NCBI GenBank assembly: GCA_036557785.1
Contig: DATBGZ010000030.1
Coordinates: 1 to 64,000 of the forward strand
Source of the DNA: DATBGZ01 sp036557785
Lineage (GTDB): Bacteria; Actinomycetota; Actinomycetes; Mycobacteriales; Micromonosporaceae
Direction of reading: 5' to 3'
Length of the DNA: 64,000 nucleotides
A model generated the notes under the pieces. The model saw only the letters and a program-made list of their open reading frames with translations, ran no database searches and was not told the DNA's origin. Numbering within the stretch: the first letter of the stretch is position 1; each line of letters starts with the position of its first letter. The translations under genes were made by a program, and so were the position numbers. Of this stretch, positions 7,068-14,526 are shown in pieces.

Positions 7068-7544
7068 CTACTCCATGCCCTTGCGGCGGCGACCCATGGC
7101 GCGGGAGATCTCCCGGTCGGCATCTCGCTGGGCGAGGGTCTGGCGCTTGTCGTACGCCTTCTTGCCGCGTGCGAGCCCGAGTTCGACCTTGGCCCAGCCG
7201 TCGGCGAAGTACATCGACAGCGGCACCAGCGTCAGGCCGCTCTCGCGCGTCTTGCCGATGAGCCGGCGGATCTCGTCGCGGTGCAACAGCAGCTTGCGGG
7301 TGCGCCGCGGCTCGTGGTTGGTCCACGTCCCCTGCGCGTACTCCGGGATGTGCAGGCCGTAGAGGTAGATCTCGCCGTCCTTCTCCTGGGCGAAGGAGTC
7401 CACAAGGGACGCCCGGCCGGCCCGCAGCGACTTCACCTCGGTGCCCATGAGCTGGATGCCGCACTCATAGGTGTCCTCGATGGAGTAGTCGTGCCGCGCC
7501 TTCCGGTTGGAGGCGATCACCTTGCGACCCTTCTCGCGAGGCAT
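7068..7544 (-). CDS. smpB: SsrA-binding protein SmpB
   Basis: SmpB, 158 residues, binds the tRNA-like domain of tmRNA and delivers it to stalled ribosomes. The sequence has the family blocks IASNRKARHDYSIEDTYECG, GTEVKSLRAGRASLVDSFA, YGLHIPEYAQG and the basic C-terminal tail KRQTLAQRDADREI followed by GRRRKG. The ATG is chosen because GGAGG lies about 9 nt upstream; longer in-frame extensions have no homology. The tmRNA gene follows on the same strand, about 220 bp downstream, so the two partners of trans-translation are neighbours. Confidence 0.96.
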   Translation of the reverse strand: MPREKGRKVIASNRKARHDYSIEDTYECGIQLMGTEVKSLRAGRASLVDSFAQEKDGEIYLYGLHIPEYAQGTWTNHEPRRTRKLLLHRDEIRRLIGKTRESGLTLVPLSMYFADGWAKVELGLARGKKAYDKRQTLAQRDADREISRAMGRRRKGME

Positions 7545-7626
7545 GCCAGCAACCTCCTTCCGCCCGACAACCCGCCCACGAACGCCGAGAGAACCGAGCG
7601 CCCCGACAACGCCCCACATGCTATCT

Positions 7627-7688
7627 CGCGATCTTGGGGATATCCACGTGATTGGAGATCATTCCACGTCGATAAGCCCAAGATCGCG
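7627..7688. repeat. 62-bp hyphenated palindrome between secA2 and smpB
   Basis: CGCGATCTTGGG at 7627-7638 is the exact reverse complement of CCCAAGATCGCG at 7677-7688. Inside are further symmetric elements (TATC with GATA, and two CACGT copies at 7655 and 7666 in head-to-head context). The region is strikingly AT-rich for this genome. It could be a dispersed palindromic element serving as terminator for secA2 or as a promoter-region structure for smpB. Confidence 0.65.
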
Positions 7689-7727
7689 GAAAGGGAGCGG
7701 CGGGAGCGCGCAGAAGGCGGGCAGGGG

Positions 7728-10031
7728 TCAGCGGCGCTTGCGGATGCCCCGGCCGACCACCGAGATGAGCCGCTCGATCTCGGAGCCGAATGGCGAGTCG
7801 TGCACCAGGTAGGTCCAGGTGGCGCTGGGCCGGATGAGCTTGGACTGCTCCGGCTGCCAGTCTTCGTCTGCCGAGATCGTCTCAAATGTGTCGATGGTGC
7901 GCCGCTCGATCTCGGGGACCAGCTCGGTGAACGCCGGTACGGCCGAACGGTGGAACTCGTCGAGCGGGTCCACCCGGGCCAGGGAACGCAGGTGCACGCC
8001 CTCACGCACCTCGGAGAGCATCGCCAGGTGCTCGGCCCAGAGGCGGTCGATGTGATAGAGGGCGATGGCCCGGGACACCCGGTCGAGCAGATCGGGGTCC
8101 ATCTCCTCGCACTTCTCCGGGAAGTGGTCCCAGAGCATGTCCGAGGTGACATTGGTGGTGAGTACCCGCTCACGGCGCTCGGCCAACGCCTTGCGCTGCT
8201 GCTCGATCACGACGCTGTACCGCCACGTGTTGCGGTGGATCTCGTAGTTCACGCCCTCGGCGACACGCTGCGCGTGCCCGACGGCCCAGTCCACCTGCTC
8301 GTCCTCGACCAGGCCCTCCGCACCGTGCTCGATGCTCATGCGCGGTGAGGGCGGGATCTCGGAGCCGGCGTTGCGTACGACCAGCTCGTCCTCGAGGCTC
8401 GAGAAGAAGACCGAACCACCCGGGTCGCCCTGGCGCCCCGCGCGGCCCCGCAACTGGTCGTCAACCCGGCTGCTCTCGTGCTGGCCGGCGCCGATAACGT
8501 AGAGCCCGCCGAGGTCGGCGACCCGCTCCCAGTCGGCCTGGTCACTACCGCCGAGCCGGATGTCGACGCCCCGGCCCGCCATCTGGGTCGAGACCGTGAC
8601 GGCGCCGTAGGTGCCGGCCTCCGCGATGATCGCGGCCTCCTCGGCGTCGTTCTTCGCGTTGAGCACCACGCACGGCACACCGGCCTGCTTGAGCTGTTCG
8701 GCGAGTTCCTCCGAGGCCTTGACGTCGAGGGTGCCGATGAGGACGGGCCGGCCCTCCTCGTGGCACTGCCTGATCAGGTCGACCATCGCCTCGTCGCGTT
8801 CGGCCCGGGTCGCGTAGATGCGCAGCGGCTCGTCCTCGCGGATGCACGGCGTGTTGGGCGGAATGACCGCCACCTCGAGCTTGAAGTACTCGCGGAGCTG
8901 GTCGCCGACGTGCACGGCCGTCGCGGTCATCCCGCACAACGTCGGGTAGAGCCCCACGTACGCCTGGATGGTGATGGTGTTGAGCACCTCACCCTCGGCA
9001 CTGGGGTCGAGCCCCTCCTTCGCCTCGACCGCGGCATGCAGGCCGTCTGGCCAGCGACGCCGTTGCGCCACCCGGCCCCGCATCTCATCGACCAGCTCGA
9101 CCGTGCCGTTGCGGACGATGTAGTCCACGTCGCGGCTGAGCAGGAAGTGGGCATAGAGCGCCACGTTCACCGCAGCGAGGTCAGCGAGGTGCTCGTCGTC
9201 ATAGAGGTTGATGCCGCCGAGCTTCGCCTCCACCGTCTTGAGGCCCTTGTTGGTCAGCGAGATCGTGCGCCCGTCCTCGGCGATCTCGTAGTCGCGCCGG
9301 GCAACCAGCCCCCGCACCACCGAGTCGGCGGCGTGCACCGGATCCTGCTCGGCCACCACCGCGCCGGCCAGCACCATCGGCACCTTCGCCTCGTCGATGA
9401 GGATCGAGTCGGCCTCGTCCACGATCGCCGTGGCGAGCTCTGGCTGCACCCGGTCGGCGACGTCGGTGACGAGCTGGTCGCGTAGGTAGTCGAAACCAGC
9501 CTCGTTGATCGAGACATAGGTGACGTCGCGGTCGTACGCCTCGGAACGCTCATCGTGGCTGCTCGCCTCGGTGACCCAGCCCACGCTCAGGCCGAGCCGC
9601 TCGTAGACCGGGGCCATCCATTCGGCGTCCCGGCGGGCGAGGTAGTCGTTGACGGTGATCACGTGCACCGGTCCGTTGCCGAGTCGCACATGCCCGTAAG
9701 CCGCGATCGCGGCCGCCAACGTCTTGCCCTCGCCGGTGGCCATCTCGGCCACGTGCCCGTCGAGCATCGACAGCACGCCCACCAACTGCACGTCGTACGG
9801 TCGCTCGCCCAGGGCCCGCCGCGCCGCCTCCCGGCCCACGGCAGAGATGTCGACGAGGTCCTCTGCCTGCTCGGCCTGCTCGATCAGCTCCTCGTCGGAG
9901 ATGCCCTCGAGGTCGGGTTCGAATGCCTCGACCAGCGGCAGCAGATCCATATAGCGGCGCAGGCTCACCGTGGTCCCGGGGCGCTCCAGGAACCGGCGGG
10001 CTCTGTTCTTCATTCGCTGTGCCAGGCTCAC
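7728..10031 (-). CDS. secA2: Accessory Sec translocase ATPase SecA2
   Basis: A SecA-family motor of about 767 residues, shorter than the roughly 900+ residues of housekeeping actinobacterial SecA1 and lacking the C-terminal zinc tail, hence SecA2. Walker A is MATGEGKT (about 97-104) and the DEAD box IVDEADSIL. The preprotein cross-linking region contains GMTATAVHVG, and the motif VI region reads QLRGRAGRQGDPG. GTG at 10031 is chosen because it gives a sensible N-terminus (SLAQRMKNRARRFLERPGTT); a TTG 9 bases upstream and an ATG at 10013 are alternatives. No secY2 or accessory glycosylation genes are nearby. It lies 68 nt downstream of the DUF4193 gene and may be co-transcribed with it. Confidence 0.92.
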   Translation of the reverse strand: MSLAQRMKNRARRFLERPGTTVSLRRYMDLLPLVEAFEPDLEGISDEELIEQAEQAEDLVDISAVGREAARRALGERPYDVQLVGVLSMLDGHVAEMATGEGKTLAAAIAAYGHVRLGNGPVHVITVNDYLARRDAEWMAPVYERLGLSVGWVTEASSHDERSEAYDRDVTYVSINEAGFDYLRDQLVTDVADRVQPELATAIVDEADSILIDEAKVPMVLAGAVVAEQDPVHAADSVVRGLVARRDYEIAEDGRTISLTNKGLKTVEAKLGGINLYDDEHLADLAAVNVALYAHFLLSRDVDYIVRNGTVELVDEMRGRVAQRRRWPDGLHAAVEAKEGLDPSAEGEVLNTITIQAYVGLYPTLCGMTATAVHVGDQLREYFKLEVAVIPPNTPCIREDEPLRIYATRAERDEAMVDLIRQCHEEGRPVLIGTLDVKASEELAEQLKQAGVPCVVLNAKNDAEEAAIIAEAGTYGAVTVSTQMAGRGVDIRLGGSDQADWERVADLGGLYVIGAGQHESSRVDDQLRGRAGRQGDPGGSVFFSSLEDELVVRNAGSEIPPSPRMSIEHGAEGLVEDEQVDWAVGHAQRVAEGVNYEIHRNTWRYSVVIEQQRKALAERRERVLTTNVTSDMLWDHFPEKCEEMDPDLLDRVSRAIALYHIDRLWAEHLAMLSEVREGVHLRSLARVDPLDEFHRSAVPAFTELVPEIERRTIDTFETISADEDWQPEQSKLIRPSATWTYLVHDSPFGSEIERLISVVGRGIRKRR

Positions 10032-10099
10032 AGCGCGCAACGGTACCGGATGCGGACGATCACCGGCCGACGGCGGCCATAGAGATCAACCGCCGAGCG

Positions 10100-10396
10100 T
10101 CAGGCGCAGTCGCGGCAGACTTCGGAGCCGTCCGCCGCCACCATCCTTCGGTTGCGGTGGTGCACGAGGAAGCAGCGTGAGCAGCGGAACTCGTCGGCGC
10201 GCATCGGCACAACGGCGACGCTCAGCTCCTCCTCGGCGAGATCCACGCCCGGTAGGTCGAAGGCGTCCAGGGCGTCCTCGTCGATGTCGACGAAGGCATT
10301 GGGCGAGGTCCGCCGAGCCTTCAGCTCCTCGATGCTGTCGGCGTCGACGTCGGTGATGTTGCCGCGCGGCGCGTCGTAGTCAGTGGTGGTCGCCAT
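10100..10396 (-). CDS. DUF4193 zinc-ribbon-like protein
   Basis: A 98-residue protein of the actinobacterial DUF4193 family. It has an acidic N-terminal half (DVDADSIEELKARR, DIDEDALDAFDLPG) and a C-terminal CxxC-x(22)-CxxC pattern (CSRCFLVHHRNRRM then CRDC) that should bind zinc. The role is unknown; the family is nearly universal in Actinomycetia. The start ATG reads MATTTDYDAPRGN. It is divergent from the HesB-like gene. Confidence 0.88.
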   Translation of the reverse strand: MATTTDYDAPRGNITDVDADSIEELKARRTSPNAFVDIDEDALDAFDLPGVDLAEEELSVAVVPMRADEFRCSRCFLVHHRNRRMVAADGSEVCRDCA

Positions 10397-10535
10397 GGGT
10401 GTCAGCTCCCCGAGTTGGTCTTGTTGGAGTAACGAACGCACCGCGTGACGGGTATGTTCCGCTGCGCGACAACAATCTGTCGGAAGTTCGCCTGGTGTCC
10501 GTATTCGTCGCATCGCGGGAGCGGGATTGGGCGCT

Positions 10536-10562
10536 GAACCGGCCGCACGCCGTGGCCGGTTC
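10536..10562. promoter_or_regulatory. Hairpin in the leader of the HesB-like gene
   Basis: GAACCGGCC (10536-10544) and GGCCGGTTC (10554-10562) are perfect 9-bp arms around a 9-nt loop, about 80 nt before the HesB-like start. It could be a leader structure or an operator; no further support. Confidence 0.35.
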
Positions 10563-10638
10563 GGCGACGGTGGTCTGGAGAGGGCCCGGCACGACGCCGG
10601 CCCGCCGCACCGAACCGAACGAGCGGACGGGGGACTGC

Positions 10639-10944
10639 ATGCTTACCGTGACCGAGAACGCCGCGACAGCCATCCGGGACATCACCTCGCAGGATGTGGT
10701 GCCTGACGGCTCCGGCCTTCGCATCTCCGCCGATGAGGGCGGCACCGCGCTGACCCTCAGCCTCGTGGCGAAGCCCTTCGACGGCGACCAGGTCGTCAGC
10801 TCGGCTGGCGCCCGGCTCTTTCTGGACCGCCTGGCCGCCCAGTTGCTCGACGACAAGGAACTGGACGTCACGGTCGACCCGAGCGGCGACGTGCAGTTCG
10901 CGGTCGGCGACCAGTTCGACTACGGGGTCAGCGAAGACTTCTGA
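10639..10944 (+). CDS. HesB/IscA-like protein without cysteines
   Basis: A 101-residue protein with the HesB/IscA (A-type Fe-S carrier) fold pattern: MLTVTENAATAIRDI at the start, GLRISADEGG, and LFLDRLAAQLLDDKELDV before the end. The family's three cluster-binding Cys are all absent; there is no Cys in the protein. It therefore cannot act as a canonical A-type carrier. The start ATG follows GGACGGGGGA at good spacing. It ends just before a strong terminator shared with the convergent DUF3068 gene. Confidence 0.75.
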   Translation: MLTVTENAATAIRDITSQDVVPDGSGLRISADEGGTALTLSLVAKPFDGDQVVSSAGARLFLDRLAAQLLDDKELDVTVDPSGDVQFAVGDQFDYGVSEDF

Positions 10945-10960
10945 CCGACGCGGCTCGCGC

Positions 10961-10996
10961 GAGAGGGCCGGCGCCACCATTGGCGCCGGCCCTCTC
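10961..10996. terminator. Bidirectional terminator (15-bp perfect stem)
   Basis: GAGAGGGCCGGCGCC and GGCGCCGGCCCTCTC form a perfect stem around the 6-nt loop ACCATT, between the convergent HesB-like and DUF3068 genes. Confidence 0.85.
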
Positions 10997-11007
10997 GTCT
11001 GCTCGGC

Positions 11008-12585
11008 CTACCGGCCACCGTGCGGTGGCTGCTTTCCGGTGCCCGGGTACTGGCCGGGCTGACCCCGGGTCGGGAACTCCTCCTCGTTGGGGGGCGGTTG
11101 ACCTGTGGTCGACTCACGGTACGGACCCGCGTGCGGGGTCTGCCCCGCGTACGGCGGCTGTGGCCGTCCCTGGCGCGACTCCCGCGGTTTGCCGGCGGCC
11201 TCATCCGTCGGTTCCGTGCGAGCTTGCCCAGTGCGAGCCTGGCCGGCCCGCGCCGTACGCATCGGCTCGGCTCGCTCCGTCGGCCGTTGGGTCGGCTCCG
11301 GTGTCGCCGGGGCCGGCCGGGGACGGCGGCGCAGGAACATGCCGAGCAGCGCGACGATCAGCGCGAGCACACCGAGGCTGCCCAGCACCCACGGCCAGAC
11401 CCGGCCCACGGCCTTGTACGTGCTGCGCTGGTCGGCCGCGTAGCGACCCGCCGCGGCGACGGAGTCGTCGGTGAACCGCGTGCTCACGTTGTAGACCGGC
11501 AGCGTCGCCAGCGTCGCGCCGCCCGGGCCGGCGATGGTGCCGGTGCGGATCTCCTGCCGGGAGACATCGACGATCGCGCCCGTGGTCGGCTCCACCCAGT
11601 ACGTGGTGCTGGCCTGGTAGTCGTAGGTGACCGGCTCCTGGTCGGGCAGACCGGGCAGGGCCTGGGTCAGCGTCGTGCGCTGGTCCGCCGAGAGCGGCAG
11701 CGACGGCGTGATCCCCTGGAGTTGCGCCCGGGTCAGGCTCGACGGCAGGGTCGACAGCACCGCTTGGTCGCGGATCGGCGCCGGGGCCGTGTCCTGCTGG
11801 TAGACGTACGTGTTCACCCCGCCGCGCGACTCCTCCCGGACGAAGTGGATGGGCGAGGTCGTCTGCGTGTCGGCGATCCAGCCGGAGTAGTCCTGCTTCT
11901 TCGCCCCGATCGGGAATCCCACGGCCAGGCCCTGGTGGGCCGTGGCGGTCCAGTCCTGCGGCGCGTTGGTCGCCGGCTCGAGGGAGCGCCGGTTCACCGC
12001 ATAGGTGGTCGACGTGGTGCCGAGCTGGGTAGTGCCGGTGGCCAGGCTCCGCTCATCCAGCACGCGCGCGTTGCTGCCGTTGGTGTCCACCACGCGGACG
12101 GTGCGCTGCCCCGTGACCGGGACATTGCTGACGATCGCGCTGCCGAAGTCGCCGGCCTGCAGCGCCTGCGCATTGACCAGGCTGTTCGCCGTACCGCTGT
12201 ACTGCCGCACGGCGTTGAAGTCGGACGGCAGTTGCTTTCGTCCGTTGGCGGTCGCCGCGAGGATCGCCGCCACCGCGATCGCGAGCAGACCGAGCAGCGC
12301 GAGCGGGATCGGCCAGAGTGGACGCTTGCGGGCGGCTCGCTTCTGAGTGGGCCGCTCAGTCGCTGGGCGGGGCCGCTCAGTCGCCGGGCCCGGCCGCGGC
12401 TGCCCTGCCCGGCCGCGGGCGGTCTCCTCCGCCCCGCGTGGCTCGTTCATCCGCTGGCCAGCGGTCTGATCCTGCCTGTCCCGGGCGGCGTGCCTGCCCT
12501 CGCTCGGCGCCTCCCGCTGCGGGTCACCGGACCCGGTCGGGCTCTCCTGCGGCCTGCCTGGAAACTCTTCCCCCGAAGCATGCAT
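11008..12585 (-). CDS. DUF3068 (PorA-type) membrane-anchored protein
   Basis: A 525-residue envelope protein. The N-terminal ~80 residues are low-complexity and hydrophilic, then come a basic stretch and a membrane segment (PLWPIPLALLGLLAIAVAAI), a ~290-residue extracytoplasmic domain matching DUF3068 (the PorA family annotation), a second membrane segment (WVLGSLGVLALIVALLGMFL) and a Pro/Arg/Gln-rich cytoplasmic tail. The start ATG has GGGGGA upstream; an in-frame upstream start is less likely. It follows the ABC-F gene by 40 nt on the same strand, so the two probably share an mRNA. The N- and C-terminal tails are unusually long for the family. Confidence 0.8.
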   Translation of the reverse strand: MHASGEEFPGRPQESPTGSGDPQREAPSEGRHAARDRQDQTAGQRMNEPRGAEETARGRAGQPRPGPATERPRPATERPTQKRAARKRPLWPIPLALLGLLAIAVAAILAATANGRKQLPSDFNAVRQYSGTANSLVNAQALQAGDFGSAIVSNVPVTGQRTVRVVDTNGSNARVLDERSLATGTTQLGTTSTTYAVNRRSLEPATNAPQDWTATAHQGLAVGFPIGAKKQDYSGWIADTQTTSPIHFVREESRGGVNTYVYQQDTAPAPIRDQAVLSTLPSSLTRAQLQGITPSLPLSADQRTTLTQALPGLPDQEPVTYDYQASTTYWVEPTTGAIVDVSRQEIRTGTIAGPGGATLATLPVYNVSTRFTDDSVAAAGRYAADQRSTYKAVGRVWPWVLGSLGVLALIVALLGMFLRRRPRPAPATPEPTQRPTERAEPMRTARAGQARTGQARTEPTDEAAGKPRESRQGRPQPPYAGQTPHAGPYRESTTGQPPPNEEEFPTRGQPGQYPGTGKQPPHGGR

Positions 12586-12625
12586 GTGTCCCCCCGACGG
12601 ACGTACCTGCTGGGTTAAGCCCAAG

Positions 12626-14377
12626 CTATCCGGGTTGCGACCCCTGGGTCTGGGTTTCGGATATTTGCCCGATTTCGTGGAGGGTGATCAGGCGGGTCAG
12701 ACGTACCGCGTCGAGCATCCGTCGGTCGTGGGTGACCAGCAGCAGCGTGCCCGGGTAGCTCGCCAGGGCCGATTCCAACTGCTCGATGGCCGGCAGGTCG
12801 AGATGGTTCGTCGGCTCGTCCAGGACGAGCAGGTTCACGCCCTTGGCCTGCAACAGCGCCAGGGCCGCCCGCGTGCGTTCTCCCGCCGACAGCGTCGCGG
12901 CGGGGCGAAGCACGTGCTCCGAGCGCAACCCGAACTTCGCGAGCAGGGTGCGCACGTCGGCCGGGGCACTGTCCGGCGCGGCGTGGCGGAACGCATCGAC
13001 GAGCGGGTCCGTGCCGTGGAACAGCGCACGCGCCTGGTCGACCTCACCGACCACGACTCCCGGGCCCAGATAGCGGTGCCCGGCCTCGAGCGGGATGCGC
13101 CCCAGCAGGGCGGCCAGCAGCGTGGACTTGCCCGAGCCGTTGGCCCCGACGATGCCGACCCGGTCCGCCCAGTCGATCTGCAGGCTCACCGGCCCGAGCA
13201 CGAACGGCGTCGCACCGGGCTCCGGCGCCTCGCCGGCGGGCGGTCGCCGTACGACCGCGTCGCGCAAGATCGCCACGACCGCGCCGGCCCGCGGAGCCGA
13301 GGCGATCGTCATGCGCAGCTCCCACTCCTTGCGCGGCTCGTCGACCACCTCCAACCGCTCGATCAACCGGTCCGTGGCGCGCGCCTTCGCGGCCTGCTTC
13401 TCGCTGGTCTCCGCGTGGAAGTGGCGCACCGATTTGTCGTTGTCGCTCGCCTTGCGCCGGGCGTTGCGCACGCCCTTCTCGGCCCAGGCCCGTTGCGTGC
13501 GGGCCCGCTCGGCCAGGCGCGCCTTCGTCTGGGCGTACTCCTCATAGGAGCGTCGCGCGTGCACGCGGGACAGCGCACGTTCGTCCAAATAGGACAGATA
13601 GCCGCCGCCATAGTGGTTGACCTGCTGCTGGGCCAGGTCCAGCTCGACGACCGAGGTGACCGTGCGGGCGAGGAACTCCCGATCGTGGCTGACCAGCACG
13701 GTCGGCGCGTGCAGATCCGCCACGAACTGCTCCAGCCTGGTCAGCCCGGACAGGTCCAGGTCGTTGGTGGGCTCGTCGAGCAGGTAGACGTCGTAGCGCG
13801 ACAGCAGCAGGGCCGCGAGCGACGCCCGAGCAGCCTGCCCGCCCGAGAGGGCCGTCATGGGCCGGTCGATCCAGGCACCGCCGGCCGCCCCGGTCAGCCC
13901 CAGGTCGGCCAGGACCGCGTCGATGCGGTCGGGCAGGTCCGCGCCGCCGAGCGCAAGCCAGCGCTCCAGCGCGGCCGCGTACGCGTCCTGGGCATGGACC
14001 CCACCCTGGGACCCGCCCTCGGCCAGTGCCTGGGCAGCCGAGTCCATGTGCCGCGTCGCGTCCGCGACCCCGGTACGCCGCGCGAGGTACTCCCCGACGG
14101 TCTCGCCCGGGCCGGGCAGCGGCGGCACAGCCGGGCCGGCCGGCACGGTCTCCTGGGGCAGGTAACCGACCGTGCCGGTGGGCGGGTTGAGGGTCACGGT
14201 CCCCGCGTCGGGCGGCCGCTGCCCGGCGAGGATGCGCAGCACCGTCGACTTGCCTGCCCCGTTCGCCCCGACCAGGCCGATGACGTCGCCGGGGCCGACC
14301 ACCAGGTCAAGGTCGCTGAAGAGGACCCGGTCGCCGTGTGCGGCCTGCAGGCCGCGGGCGACAAGGGTGGCGCTCAC
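12626..14377 (-). CDS. ABC-F family ATPase
   Basis: A 583-residue soluble protein with two ABC ATPase domains and no membrane domain. Walker A motifs are GANGAGKST (37-45) and GANGSGKST (second half); signatures are LSGGQAAR and LSAGERTR; Walker B regions are LLDEPTNDLDL and VLDEPTNHLDL. The charged inter-domain linker (RSYEEYAQTKARLAERA) corresponds to the P-site tRNA interaction motif of ABC-F translation factors. It could be a ribosome-protecting resistance factor or a housekeeping ABC-F; sequence alone does not decide. GTG start. The DUF3068 gene follows 40 nt downstream. Confidence 0.88.
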   Translation of the reverse strand: MSATLVARGLQAAHGDRVLFSDLDLVVGPGDVIGLVGANGAGKSTVLRILAGQRPPDAGTVTLNPPTGTVGYLPQETVPAGPAVPPLPGPGETVGEYLARRTGVADATRHMDSAAQALAEGGSQGGVHAQDAYAAALERWLALGGADLPDRIDAVLADLGLTGAAGGAWIDRPMTALSGGQAARASLAALLLSRYDVYLLDEPTNDLDLSGLTRLEQFVADLHAPTVLVSHDREFLARTVTSVVELDLAQQQVNHYGGGYLSYLDERALSRVHARRSYEEYAQTKARLAERARTQRAWAEKGVRNARRKASDNDKSVRHFHAETSEKQAAKARATDRLIERLEVVDEPRKEWELRMTIASAPRAGAVVAILRDAVVRRPPAGEAPEPGATPFVLGPVSLQIDWADRVGIVGANGSGKSTLLAALLGRIPLEAGHRYLGPGVVVGEVDQARALFHGTDPLVDAFRHAAPDSAPADVRTLLAKFGLRSEHVLRPAATLSAGERTRAALALLQAKGVNLLVLDEPTNHLDLPAIEQLESALASYPGTLLLVTHDRRMLDAVRLTRLITLHEIGQISETQTQGSQPG

Positions 14378-14406
14378 GCCGACAACCGTACTGGTTGGGG
14401 CTGAGG

Positions 14407-14454
14407 AGGGGCACCTTACTAACGCTGAGCGTCATGCAAGGGCACCCTGCTAAC
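14407..14454. repeat. Two copies of a small dispersed repeat (GTTAGYARGGTGCCCYT type)
   Basis: AGGGGCACCTTACTAAC at 14407-14423 and AAGGGCACCCTGCTAAC at 14438-14454 match at 13 of 17 positions. A third copy in reverse orientation occurs at 41273-41289 (GTTAGCAGGGGCACCTT). All copies are intergenic. Confidence 0.6.
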
Positions 14455-14514
14455 CCTGGACGTCGTTTAACATCGATCACACTGACGCTCAGCGATCACT
14501 CAGCGGCCTCGCTA

Positions 14515-14520
14515 TAACGT
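14515..14520 (+). promoter_or_regulatory. -10 box for a leaderless radical SAM transcript
   Basis: TAACGT (TANNNT) ends 6 nt before the ATG at 14527. Upstream, CGCTGAGCGTCA (14423-14434) and TGACGCTCAGCG (14483-14494) form a 12-bp inverted repeat spanning the promoter region. Confidence 0.45.
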
Positions 14521-14526
14521 TCCTCA

